Shown piece by piece: positions 53,294 to 59,701 of a DNA stretch of 64,000 nt. The DNA comes from JASHUC01 sp035523875. GTDB lineage: Bacteria; Pseudomonadota; Gammaproteobacteria; Steroidobacterales; Steroidobacteraceae. The notes beneath the pieces are model-generated. The model was not told where the DNA came from. It did no database searches and saw only the letters and a list, made by a program, of their open reading frames with translations. Within the stretch, counting starts at the first letter, position 1. Each line of letters begins with the position of its first letter. The DNA lies in assembly GCA_035523875.1 (NCBI GenBank), contig DATKPY010000018.1:113345-177344 (forward strand). Reading direction: 5' to 3'. Made by a program: the position numbers and the translations under genes.

Positions 53294-54547
53294 TCATTGG
53301 CGTGTCGCGTGATACGCGCCGAATCGGCGTCCGACCCACAGGAAAAGCGGCACCGCAGCCAACTGGGTCGCGACGCAAAATACGATCGCGCCCCAGACCG
53401 ACACGTCATAGAGCACCCCGATCGCAACGCTCCCGATGAACCAGAAGATGCCGTAGCCCGCCGTAAACAGCCCGAACGCGGAGGCACGGCGCTCGGGATC
53501 CACCATCGGAGAAACCGCTGCGGGGATGATCGATTCGTGAACCCCCATACCCAGGCCCCAGATGGCGGCACCGAGGAGGGCGAGGTCGAAGTCCCCGAGG
53601 AAAACGAGCGGTGCGAAGGCGGCTGCGACCACCGTGAGGGCGATGAGCACCTTGAAGCCGAAGCGATCGAACAGTCGCCCGAAGAGGAGCGATCCCATCC
53701 CGCTCACCGCCATCGCGACTGAATAGAAGATTGCCACCCACTGACCCGGCACCACGGCATGCCGGGACCAGTGATAGGCGATGAGTGGGTAATCGGCGAA
53801 CCCGGCTGCGACGAGGGCTGCGCCGAGGAGGTAGACCCAGTAGACACCGGGGAGTCCCTTAGCATGCACGTTGGGTGGAGTTGGCGGCTCAAGGTCCTGG
53901 GGGCGCGGATAGAGCCAGCGCGCGATGAGGACGAGTGCGATATTGATGACGGCCGGAATCAGCAATACGACGAAAGCCCGGCGATAGTGCGCGCCGTGAG
54001 CGAGCACGGCGGCGACGAGCAGAGGACCCACGAGTGCCCCGAACTGATCGAGTGCTTCGTGCAACCCGAACGCCCAGCCGTATCCTCCGACCTGCTTGCC
54101 GGCGTGCGAGAGCATCACATCGCGCGGCGGATTGCGCGTCGCCTTGCCGACGCGTTCGAGAATGATGAGCACCCCAGCCGAGAACCAGCTGTGGGTGAGC
54201 GCGAGCGCCGGGACCGAGGTCATCTGGAGGAGGTAGCCGAAGATCGCAATCGGCCAGAACTTTCCCGTCGCATCTGCCCAGCGGCCCGAAACGAGGCGCA
54301 GCCCGTACCCGAGGAGCTCGCCGAGCCCCATGATGATGCCGATCGCAGTCGCGGTTACACCGAGTGAGCCGAGATAGGGCCCGAGAATGCTGCGCGAGCC
54401 TTCGTAGGTGGAGTCCGCGAAGAAGCTCAACACCCCGATCATCAAGATGAAGCGCAGCGCGACTCGTCGGGTGCGCGCGCTCGGTGCAGACTTTTGAGCC
54501 GGCGAATCGCCGTTCGCGCGAGGGGATGAGCCCCCGGAGTCCTTCAT
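53294..54547 (-). CDS. MFS transporter of the fluoride-controlled enolase operon
   Basis: A 417-residue major facilitator with about 12 transmembrane helices. Seen: LIMGIVSFF-like RFILMIGVLSFFADSTYEGS at helix 1, GELLGYGLRLVSGRWADATG (loop 2-3) and the family motif ERVGKATRNPPRDVMLSHAG. A DRFGF loop (GRLFDRFGFKVLIAL) begins the second half. The GKxxRNPPRD motif occurs in a broad uncharacterised MFS group. The substrate is unknown; fluoride itself is unlikely given the neighbouring CrcB. It overlaps eno by 4 nt, the third gene of the operon under riboswitch at 57292. Confidence 0.86.
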   Translation of the reverse strand: MKDSGGSSPRANGDSPAQKSAPSARTRRVALRFILMIGVLSFFADSTYEGSRSILGPYLGSLGVTATAIGIIMGLGELLGYGLRLVSGRWADATGKFWPIAIFGYLLQMTSVPALALTHSWFSAGVLIILERVGKATRNPPRDVMLSHAGKQVGGYGWAFGLHEALDQFGALVGPLLVAAVLAHGAHYRRAFVVLLIPAVINIALVLIARWLYPRPQDLEPPTPPNVHAKGLPGVYWVYLLGAALVAAGFADYPLIAYHWSRHAVVPGQWVAIFYSVAMAVSGMGSLLFGRLFDRFGFKVLIALTVVAAAFAPLVFLGDFDLALLGAAIWGLGMGVHESIIPAAVSPMVDPERRASAFGLFTAGYGIFWFIGSVAIGVLYDVSVWGAIVFCVATQLAAVPLFLWVGRRFGAYHATRQ

Positions 54548-55812
54548 TCTCCGAATACGGCTGCCGTGCCGAGCTCGGATTCGATCTCGAGTAGCCGGTT
54601 GTACTTCGCGATGCGCTCGGAGCGACAGAGCGAGCCCGTCTTGATCTGCCCACCGCCCATCGCAACCGCGAAGTCGGCCATGAAGGTGTCTTCGGTCTCT
54701 CCGGAGCGGTGCGAGATGATGAAACTGAATCCGGCGGCTCGACAGAGCTGAATAGCTTCGATCGTTTCGCTCACGGTCCCAATCTGGTTGAGTTTGATGA
54801 GCGCCGCGTTGCAGGTCCGCTCGGTGATGGCGCGGCGGATATAGGTGGGATTCGTGCAGAGGATGTCATCGCCGACGATCTGGATGCGCCCACCGAGCTC
54901 CGCGGTGAGGCGATGGAATCCCTCCCAGTCGTTCTCGGCGAGTCCGTCCTCCAGCGAGATGATGGGGTAGGCGTCGACCCATTTGCGGTAGAGCCGAATC
55001 ATCTCCTCGGAGCTCTTGGGAGCCTGTCCACTCCTTGAGAGACGGTACTTGCCGTCCTCGATGAAGGAGGTGGCCGCCGGATCGAGCGCGATCGCGATCT
55101 GCTCGCCGGGCTGGTACCCGGCGCGCTCGATCGCTGCGACGATGAGCTGCAGGGCTTCCTCGTTGCTTGCGAGTTGGGGTGCGAAACCGCCTTCATCCCC
55201 GACCGCCGTGCTCAACTTGCGCTCATGCAAGAGCTTCTTCAGCGCCTGGAACGTCTCCGCCCCGTAGCGCAGCGCCTCGGCGAAGCTCGGAGCGCCAGCG
55301 GGCACGATCATGAACTCCTGCAGATCGAGGCTCGAATCGGCGTGCTTGCCGCCGTTCAAGACGTTCATCATGGGTGTGGGAAGCCGGCGCGACCCGACGC
55401 CGCCGAGATACTCATAAAGCGGGAGCCGACAGGCGTGGGATGCGGCGCAGGCCACCGCTTGCGAGACACCGAGGATGGCATTGGCGCCGAGTTTCGCCTT
55501 GGCTGGCGTGCCATCGAGCTCGATCATCAGACGGTCGATCTGTGACTGCGCGGTCGGATCAAGTCCAATGAGGTGCAGGGCGATCACGTCATTGACGTTG
55601 GATACGGCTTCCCTCACCCCCTTGCCCCCATATCGATCGAGCGCGATATCGCGCAGCTCCGTGGCCTCGTGCTCTCCGGTTGAGGCGCCCGAGGGGACCG
55701 ATGCCACACCGACCGCACCGTCCTCCAAGTGCACGAACACGCGCAGCGTCGGTGTGCCGCGCGAATCGAGGATTTCGAGGGCGCGAATTGCGCGAATGCT
55801 TCGGGACATCAT
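54544..55812 (-). CDS. eno: Enolase under fluoride riboswitch control
   Basis: A 422-residue phosphopyruvate hydratase. Conserved parts are all present: RALEILDSRGTPTLRVFVHL, VPSGASTGEHEATELRD, NVLNGGKHADSSLDLQEFM, AVGDEGGFAPQLASNEEAL, ISLEDGLAENDWEGF, ALIKLNQIGTVSETIEAI with the catalytic lysine and IISHRSGETEDTFMADF. Enolase is the classic fluoride-inhibited glycolytic enzyme (fluoride with phosphate and magnesium). It is therefore probably a dedicated stress copy; the housekeeping gene would be elsewhere. ATG 55812 overlaps the HEAT-protein stop by 1 nt (TGATG). Confidence 0.96.
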   Translation of the reverse strand: MMSRSIRAIRALEILDSRGTPTLRVFVHLEDGAVGVASVPSGASTGEHEATELRDIALDRYGGKGVREAVSNVNDVIALHLIGLDPTAQSQIDRLMIELDGTPAKAKLGANAILGVSQAVACAASHACRLPLYEYLGGVGSRRLPTPMMNVLNGGKHADSSLDLQEFMIVPAGAPSFAEALRYGAETFQALKKLLHERKLSTAVGDEGGFAPQLASNEEALQLIVAAIERAGYQPGEQIAIALDPAATSFIEDGKYRLSRSGQAPKSSEEMIRLYRKWVDAYPIISLEDGLAENDWEGFHRLTAELGGRIQIVGDDILCTNPTYIRRAITERTCNAALIKLNQIGTVSETIEAIQLCRAAGFSFIISHRSGETEDTFMADFAVAMGGGQIKTGSLCRSERIAKYNRLLEIESELGTAAVFGE

Positions 55813-57239
55813 CAACCTCGCAGTGTCCAGCCTCGTCTCGGTGGGGCGCGGCACCGCACAGCGATCAGACACTCCCACGCGCCCCACCACAGCCGTGCTC
55901 GGGATCGCACGCCTTTGATCCAACTGCGGCCGCGAAGGGGCGCACTGATCCGCTGCGCGATGCGAATGCCGGCCATCCGGGGCCGGCTGCCCAATGTGAG
56001 AAGGGTACGGACAAGGGAGAACTCTGCCGCCGGCGAGTTCGAGAGGAGCGAAGCGCGCGCGAGGATTCGCACCTCAGGGTCCGAATCGCCCAGCAACTCA
56101 GTGGCGAGCGCCGGACCAAGCGCACGGCGGTCGCGCAAGGCGCGCACGGCGCGAAGCCGGATGGGTCCTTCCCGATCGAGCAGAAAGCGCTCGAGGACAG
56201 AGCAGGCTGTCGCCGGAATTCGCGCAAGTGCCGTGATCACCGCAAGGCGTAGCTCGCGATCACCTATTTGAGCGAGCGCAGCGAGCGGGACGATGGCCGA
56301 GGATGCGCGCAGACGCCCGGCAACGATGGCCGCACGTATTTTGCGACGGCGACTCCCCTCATCATCGACCGGGAGAGCGATGAGAGGCACCACGGTCTCC
56401 TCGGCAGCCGGACCGAACCGCGCGAGCGCGTCCATGATTCGCTCTGCCTGCACCCAGTGAGCCTCGTCAAGTCCGCCGGCGAGTGTCGCGGTCGCTTCCG
56501 GCGCCGCCTTCCAACCGCGTCGCGCGATCGCAATGGCAGCCTCGATGCGGACGGCGCGCTGCCGGTCCGTGAGTGCCGTGCGCAAGGCGACATCCGCGGC
56601 CGACGGGGCGAGTGCGACTTGCGCGAGCTCACCCAGGAGGCGCGCCGCGGCGACGCGCGCATCGATCGAGCTCGGTGCTTCGAGGCCGCGGCGCAGTCGC
56701 GGCCGGATGAGCGTACCGATGAGGGCTGGGCAGGCGTCCCGGCCGAAGCGGCGCAGTGCATCGAGGGCGGCGCCGCGGGCGGCATCGTCGTGCAGGCACT
56801 CGATGAGAAGCGGGATGGCGCGCGGGTCTCTAAGCTCCCCGAGCGCTCGCGCGCAGGCGGGATAGGGCGTGATGCGCAGCGCCTCAAGCAGCGCTTCGAT
56901 CACATCGTTCTCACGGTGTGCGCACAGGTGATTCGCGATGCGATCGATCACCACGCGCTCGGCCTCGAGGGAGATGACATCCGGTGTGCGCGCGATCGAG
57001 TCCCGCAGCGCGCCTACGAGCGCTGAAGCGGCCTTTGGCCCGCCGATCGCGCCCAATGCATCGGCGGCCATGCAGCGTGCATGCGGCAGTGCCTGCGACG
57101 GACCGCGAAGAATGGCCTCAAGCCCCGGAACGGCCGCATCGCCCAATCGGATCACGTCCGGTAAGACGAGGGGACCCTCGTGCAGATTATTGAGTCGCTC
57201 GATGAGTGCCGCGGACCCTGCATCCGGCACACGGAACAT
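55812..57239 (-). CDS. HEAT-repeat protein
   Basis: A 475-residue all-helical protein made of many HEAT-like repeats, for example ARCMAADALGAIGGPKAASA, ACARALGELRDPRAIPLLIE, RIEAAIAIARRGW and RLRAVRALRDRRALGPALA. Such solenoids bind proteins or nucleic acids; some HEAT proteins are lyases or DNA glycosylases, but no such catalytic residues are clear. The last 40 residues are basic and tryptophan rich and may come from genuine coding since the stop is coupled to eno. First gene of the HEAT-eno-MFS operon. Its Shine-Dalgarno region (CGGTAGG, 57246-57252) is complementary to the riboswitch 3' strand. Confidence 0.82.
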   Translation of the reverse strand: MFRVPDAGSAALIERLNNLHEGPLVLPDVIRLGDAAVPGLEAILRGPSQALPHARCMAADALGAIGGPKAASALVGALRDSIARTPDVISLEAERVVIDRIANHLCAHRENDVIEALLEALRITPYPACARALGELRDPRAIPLLIECLHDDAARGAALDALRRFGRDACPALIGTLIRPRLRRGLEAPSSIDARVAAARLLGELAQVALAPSAADVALRTALTDRQRAVRIEAAIAIARRGWKAAPEATATLAGGLDEAHWVQAERIMDALARFGPAAEETVVPLIALPVDDEGSRRRKIRAAIVAGRLRASSAIVPLAALAQIGDRELRLAVITALARIPATACSVLERFLLDREGPIRLRAVRALRDRRALGPALATELLGDSDPEVRILARASLLSNSPAAEFSLVRTLLTLGSRPRMAGIRIAQRISAPLRGRSWIKGVRSRARLWWGAWECLIAVRCRAPPRRGWTLRG

Positions 57240-57291
57240 GGTGCACCTACCGCACGGCGAACGCATCCCGCCGCCTGATCCATCAACACAC

Positions 57292-57339
57292 GGTAGGAGT
57301 CATCAGCTGCAAGAGCAGTTCGAGGGGGACTCCATCCCC
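57292..57339 (-). promoter_or_regulatory. Fluoride riboswitch of the HEAT-enolase-MFS operon
   Basis: On the minus strand the RNA reads GGGGATGGAGTCCCCC, a TCGAA linker, a CTGC/GCAG hairpin and CTGATGACTCCTACC, an excellent match to the crcB motif. The loop GGAG pairs with CTCC to make the pseudoknot. The 3' strand CCTACCG (57291-57297) is exactly complementary to CGGTAGG (57246-57252), which overlaps the Shine-Dalgarno region 7 nt before the HEAT ATG, a likely translational expression platform. Confidence 0.92.
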
Positions 57340-57351
57340 GTCACAATGCCA

Positions 57352-57380
57352 AGGTAAACGAGGCCGGGGAGAAGCGTCAA
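57352..57380 (-). promoter_or_regulatory. Promoter of the HEAT-enolase-MFS operon
   Basis: On the minus strand, TTGACG (57380-57375) and TTACCT (57357-57352) are separated by 17 nt and lie 13 nt before the aptamer. The -35 box overlaps the 3' end of the prenyltransferase-like gene. Confidence 0.7.
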
Positions 57381-58264
57381 GGGCCGCCGTCCAAGGGGCC
57401 TCTTGTCAACTGCGGCGCGAGCCGGGCGAGTGTCATTAAGGCGCGATACGTGAACTCGAGGTTCGGCAGCGCCTGCGGCGCATGCGCGAAGCCGCCGTCC
57501 GTGCTCTGACATGCGAGGATGAACTCGATGACCTCCTCACCGCGCCTCACGGGCAGCTTCAGCAGCTCGCAGCAGCGTACCCCGGCGTAGGCAACGTCGA
57601 GACTTCCGACGATTGAGCTCGGGGTCATCATGAACCCGAGGGGCGGCTGTTGGAGCGAATCGACGAAGGAGGCGGTGTCCTCCATCGCTTCGAGGCCGAG
57701 GAGCGCCGCGATACTGACCGCAAGATAGGTCTCCCAGAGATCCCTTCGAACACCGAAACTCCCGTCGCGGAACAGATCCCGCATGAATTGGGCCACATGC
57801 GCATAGCGATCGCTTGCCTGTGGGGCGAACCGATGTTGCACGCGGATCGTCTTGCGCACACTCTCGAGCCAGCCGCTCCGGTCAATTGACCGCGAGGCCT
57901 GCGGCAGATCGATGGTGAGGGCGGCGATCTGCTTGCACACGTCCTCGCTCACCCGGGCGCCGAGCCCGAGGTGGTCAAACGTGAAGGCGCAAAAATAGAG
58001 ATAGGTGAGGCCGAATATGCGAGCCTTGCCTACGAACTCCATGGTTCTGCGCGCATTGGGAACTTCAAGGCCGAAGAGTCGGAGCGTCGCGACGGCGTAG
58101 TAGGTGTCCCCGAGGCTCGGCTCCTCGACCCCGCCATAGCGGTAGAAGCAAAACCCGCCCGAGGGCGATTGACGGCCGGCGATGTAGGCCGCGGCTCTCT
58201 CGACCGCCTGGACACAGCTTGATTCGAGGCTCCCCGCAAGGGCCATAAGTGCTCTGCCGTGCAT
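57377..58264 (-). CDS. Prenyltransferase/terpene-cyclase-fold protein
   Basis: A 295-residue protein with the (alpha/alpha)6-barrel repeats of prenyltransferase beta subunits and squalene cyclases. Repeats include GRQSPSGGFCFYRYGGVEEP followed by DTYYAVATL, and CQSTDGGFAHAPQALPNLE followed by FTYRALMTL. No DxDD protonation motif or complete zinc-ligand set is evident, so catalysis is uncertain. The start could be ATG 58264 or ATG 58246; the second has a better placed GGCAGAG. A fluoride riboswitch lies directly upstream. The function in fluoride response is unknown. Confidence 0.8.
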   Translation of the reverse strand: MHGRALMALAGSLESSCVQAVERAAAYIAGRQSPSGGFCFYRYGGVEEPSLGDTYYAVATLRLFGLEVPNARRTMEFVGKARIFGLTYLYFCAFTFDHLGLGARVSEDVCKQIAALTIDLPQASRSIDRSGWLESVRKTIRVQHRFAPQASDRYAHVAQFMRDLFRDGSFGVRRDLWETYLAVSIAALLGLEAMEDTASFVDSLQQPPLGFMMTPSSIVGSLDVAYAGVRCCELLKLPVRRGEEVIEFILACQSTDGGFAHAPQALPNLEFTYRALMTLARLAPQLTRGPLDGGP

Positions 58265-58282
58265 CCCATTCGCGGTTGCAAC

Positions 58283-58358
58283 CGACAGGCATCATCAGCC
58301 GCATACGGCGGTTCTCGAGGCGCCGCGTGCACCACGATCGGGAGGAATGCCATCTCCC
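58283..58358 (-). promoter_or_regulatory. Fluoride riboswitch upstream of the prenyltransferase-like gene
   Basis: Minus-strand RNA: GGGAGATGGCATTCCTCCC, then a 26-nt linker, AACCGCCGTATGCGG (a CCGC/GCGG hairpin) and CTGATGATGCCTGTC. The loop GGCAT pairs with ATGCC, as in the Pseudomonas type. The linker between P1 and AACCGCC is usually only a few nucleotides; here it can form a CGTG/CACG hairpin. The final CCTAC is CCTGT. The strong conservation of the rest supports the call. Confidence 0.85.
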
Positions 58359-58366
58359 TCAAAGCC

Positions 58367-58395
58367 AATATACGGGGCGCACTCATGAGCGGCAA
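58367..58395 (-). promoter_or_regulatory. Promoter of the prenyltransferase-like gene
   Basis: On the minus strand TTGCCG (58395-58390) and TATATT (58372-58367) with a 17-nt spacer, ending 9 nt before the aptamer. This is the best -10 box among the island promoters. Confidence 0.72.
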
Positions 58396-58443
58396 TCTCT
58401 TTGCCAGGCCGGTCGCGAGCGCTTGCGCTGAGTCACCGCGGCG

Positions 58444-58797
58444 CTAGTTGCAATCCGAGGCCGATGGCGGATCGGCGGCGTCCGGATTGATCACGCCAAA
58501 ACAGGCGGGCGTGTAGGCGTAGAAGAGGCGGACCTTCTCCTCATGCAGCATGTCGAGGAGCTTCTGTGCCTCCTCCTGCGTCACGATGAACTCCACCTCC
58601 ACGGTGAGCGTGCCTGCGAGCTCAAAAAAGCGCGCCTCGTGAAGCACATGGTGGCGACCGAACCCGGCCATCGCCTTGAACGCGGAGCCGCCGCGAATGC
58701 CGAGCCTGTTGCCCCTCTCGAGGAGCCATTCCCATACGAGCTTACCGTGATGCCGATGATCCTCATGCACGTAGAATCGGAAGAACGACCCTTGCAT
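58444..58797 (-). CDS. DUF190 protein
   Basis: A 117-residue member of the DUF190 family, a PII-like fold often encoded beside crcB and under fluoride riboswitches. Seen: FFRFYVHEDHRHHGKLVWEW, GIRGGSAFKAMAGFGRHHVL, FELAGTLTVEVEFIVTQEEA and LDMLHEEKVRLFYAYTPACF. A regulatory or sensory role for the CrcB channel is plausible but unproven. It lies 30 nt downstream of crcB on the same strand. Confidence 0.9.
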   Translation of the reverse strand: MQGSFFRFYVHEDHRHHGKLVWEWLLERGNRLGIRGGSAFKAMAGFGRHHVLHEARFFELAGTLTVEVEFIVTQEEAQKLLDMLHEEKVRLFYAYTPACFGVINPDAADPPSASDCN

Positions 58798-58827
58798 GAC
58801 ATCCCCTCACTTCGAGTTGTTACCGTT

Positions 58828-59208
58828 TCAGCTCCTCAACCATTCAACCGTACCGATGCCGGCGGCTGTCATGAGGAGTGAGCCGCCGAGGTGGATGCCC
58901 AGGGCCATCAAGGTCCACCCGACCTGTCCCGCCCGAAGCAGCGCGACGAGTTCCGCGGAAAATGTGGAGAACGTCGTGAGACCTCCGCAGAAGCCGGTCA
59001 CGACGAGGAGGCGCCATTCGGGGGCGAGCGCCGGAAAGGAGGAGAAGAAAGCGATCGCAGCCCCGATGATGTAGCCGCCGATGAGATTCGCGGCAATCGT
59101 ACCCGGTGGGATATTCGGGAATAAGGCGTTGAGCCGGGTCCCGAGCCACCATCGGAGGAGAGCGCCGAGCGCCGCGCCGAGACTGATCGCAATGATGGCT
59201 TTCGGCAT
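58828..59208 (-). CDS. crcB: Fluoride-specific ion channel CrcB/Fluc
   Basis: A 126-residue, four-helix dual-topology channel that lets fluoride leave the cell. Diagnostic segments: SLGAALGALLRWWLGTRLN, the pore asparagine in GTIAANLIGGYIIGAAIAFF and the sodium/phenylalanine box GFCGGLTTFSTFSAELVALL. Length matches Fluc proteins and all pore residues I can check are intact. It is transcribed from its own promoter and is followed by DUF190. Unlike its neighbours, no fluoride riboswitch is visible upstream. Confidence 0.96.
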   Translation of the reverse strand: MPKAIIAISLGAALGALLRWWLGTRLNALFPNIPPGTIAANLIGGYIIGAAIAFFSSFPALAPEWRLLVVTGFCGGLTTFSTFSAELVALLRAGQVGWTLMALGIHLGGSLLMTAAGIGTVEWLRS

Positions 59209-59265
59209 GCACGCCCTTTCACGCTCGCTCGGGATGAGAGGGCGCCCCGCCCGCTGCCCGAAGCG

Positions 59266-59294
59266 AGTCTACGGACCGAACAAATGAGAATCAA
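59266..59294 (-). promoter_or_regulatory. Promoter of crcB-DUF190
   Basis: On the minus strand TTGATT (59294-59289) and TAGACT (59271-59266) with a 17-nt spacer lie about 60 nt before the crcB ATG. The leader in between does not contain the GATGG...GATGA core, so basal expression is likely. Confidence 0.65.
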
Positions 59295-59324
59295 CGCGAG
59301 CGAGGGAGCGATCCGGGAGCCAAG

Positions 59325-59353
59325 CTGACGGCGCGTATCGGCTCCCGTAGGCT
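59325..59353 (+). promoter_or_regulatory. Promoter of the decayed mutase-like locus
   Basis: CTGACG (59325-59330) and TAGGCT (59348-59353) with a 17-nt spacer, 9 nt before the aptamer. The 7-bp inverted repeat GGGAGCC/GGCTCCC (59315-59321 with 59340-59346) overlaps it. Confidence 0.55.
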
Positions 59354-59362
59354 CCTCTCAAC

Positions 59363-59409
59363 GGGGATGGAGTCCCCCGAAAACCGCCTAACCGCTGATG
59401 ACTCCCGCC
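59363..59409 (+). promoter_or_regulatory. Fluoride riboswitch of the truncated mutase-like gene
   Basis: GGGGATGGAGTCCCCC, GAAAACCGCC, a weak GC/GC hairpin and GCTGATGACTCCCGCC. It resembles the intact copy at 62025 closely, but the terminal CCTACC has become CCCGCC and the hairpin is poor. ATGACT is complementary to AGTCAT around the start of the small frame at 59464. It may still bind fluoride weakly. Confidence 0.8.
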
Positions 59410-59463
59410 AATTGTTGCTTTGCGCTCGCGGTGGAAGAGAGCCCGCCGCGCGACGGGTAAGTC

Positions 59464-59556
59464 ATGCCGGCATCCGCCATCAGTTCTTTCGCGCCTCATA
59501 TCGGCACTAGCTGCCCCGTACGTTCCGTTGACCGACCGAGGTGTGAAGCTCGATGA
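59464..59556 (+). CDS. Possible 30-residue leader peptide
   Basis: A short frame (MPASAISSFAPHIGTS...) starting in the expression platform of the riboswitch and ending with a TGA that overlaps the ATG of the truncated mutase-like frame by 4 nt. Its ATG lies within AGTCAT, complementary to ATGACT of the aptamer. It may be only a by-product of decay, since the intact copy has no such spacer. Confidence 0.3.
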   Translation: MPASAISSFAPHIGTSCPVRSVDRPRCEAR

Positions 59557-59699
59557 CGCGGCTCGTTCTCGTGCGTCACGGCCACGTCGAGGGTATCGAT
59601 CCGAAGCGGATCCGCGGGCGCGCCGACATACCTCTGACACCTGAGGGTCTTAGGCAGGCTCGCGCGGCCGTCGCTTACATCGCCGCGCGATGCGATTGA
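59553..59699 (+). pseudogene. Truncated phosphoglycerate-mutase-like gene
   Basis: A 48-residue frame (RLVLVRHGHVEGIDPKRIRG...) that aligns with the first 47 residues of the intact protein encoded at 62124-62744 and stops just after YIAA. It retains the phosphohistidine RHG motif but lacks all later motifs, so it cannot be active. The end abuts the 3' end of the second dynamin gene (59702), suggesting a deletion or insertion at that junction. The same leader elements, including the hairpin CCCGCCGCGCGACGGG, precede both copies. Confidence 0.85.
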
Positions 59700-59701
59700 C
59701 A

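Noticed and set aside
59315..59346. Inverted repeat GGGAGCC/GGCTCCC as a terminator.
   Set aside because: It overlaps a promoter-like -10/-35 pair and has no U-tract on either strand.
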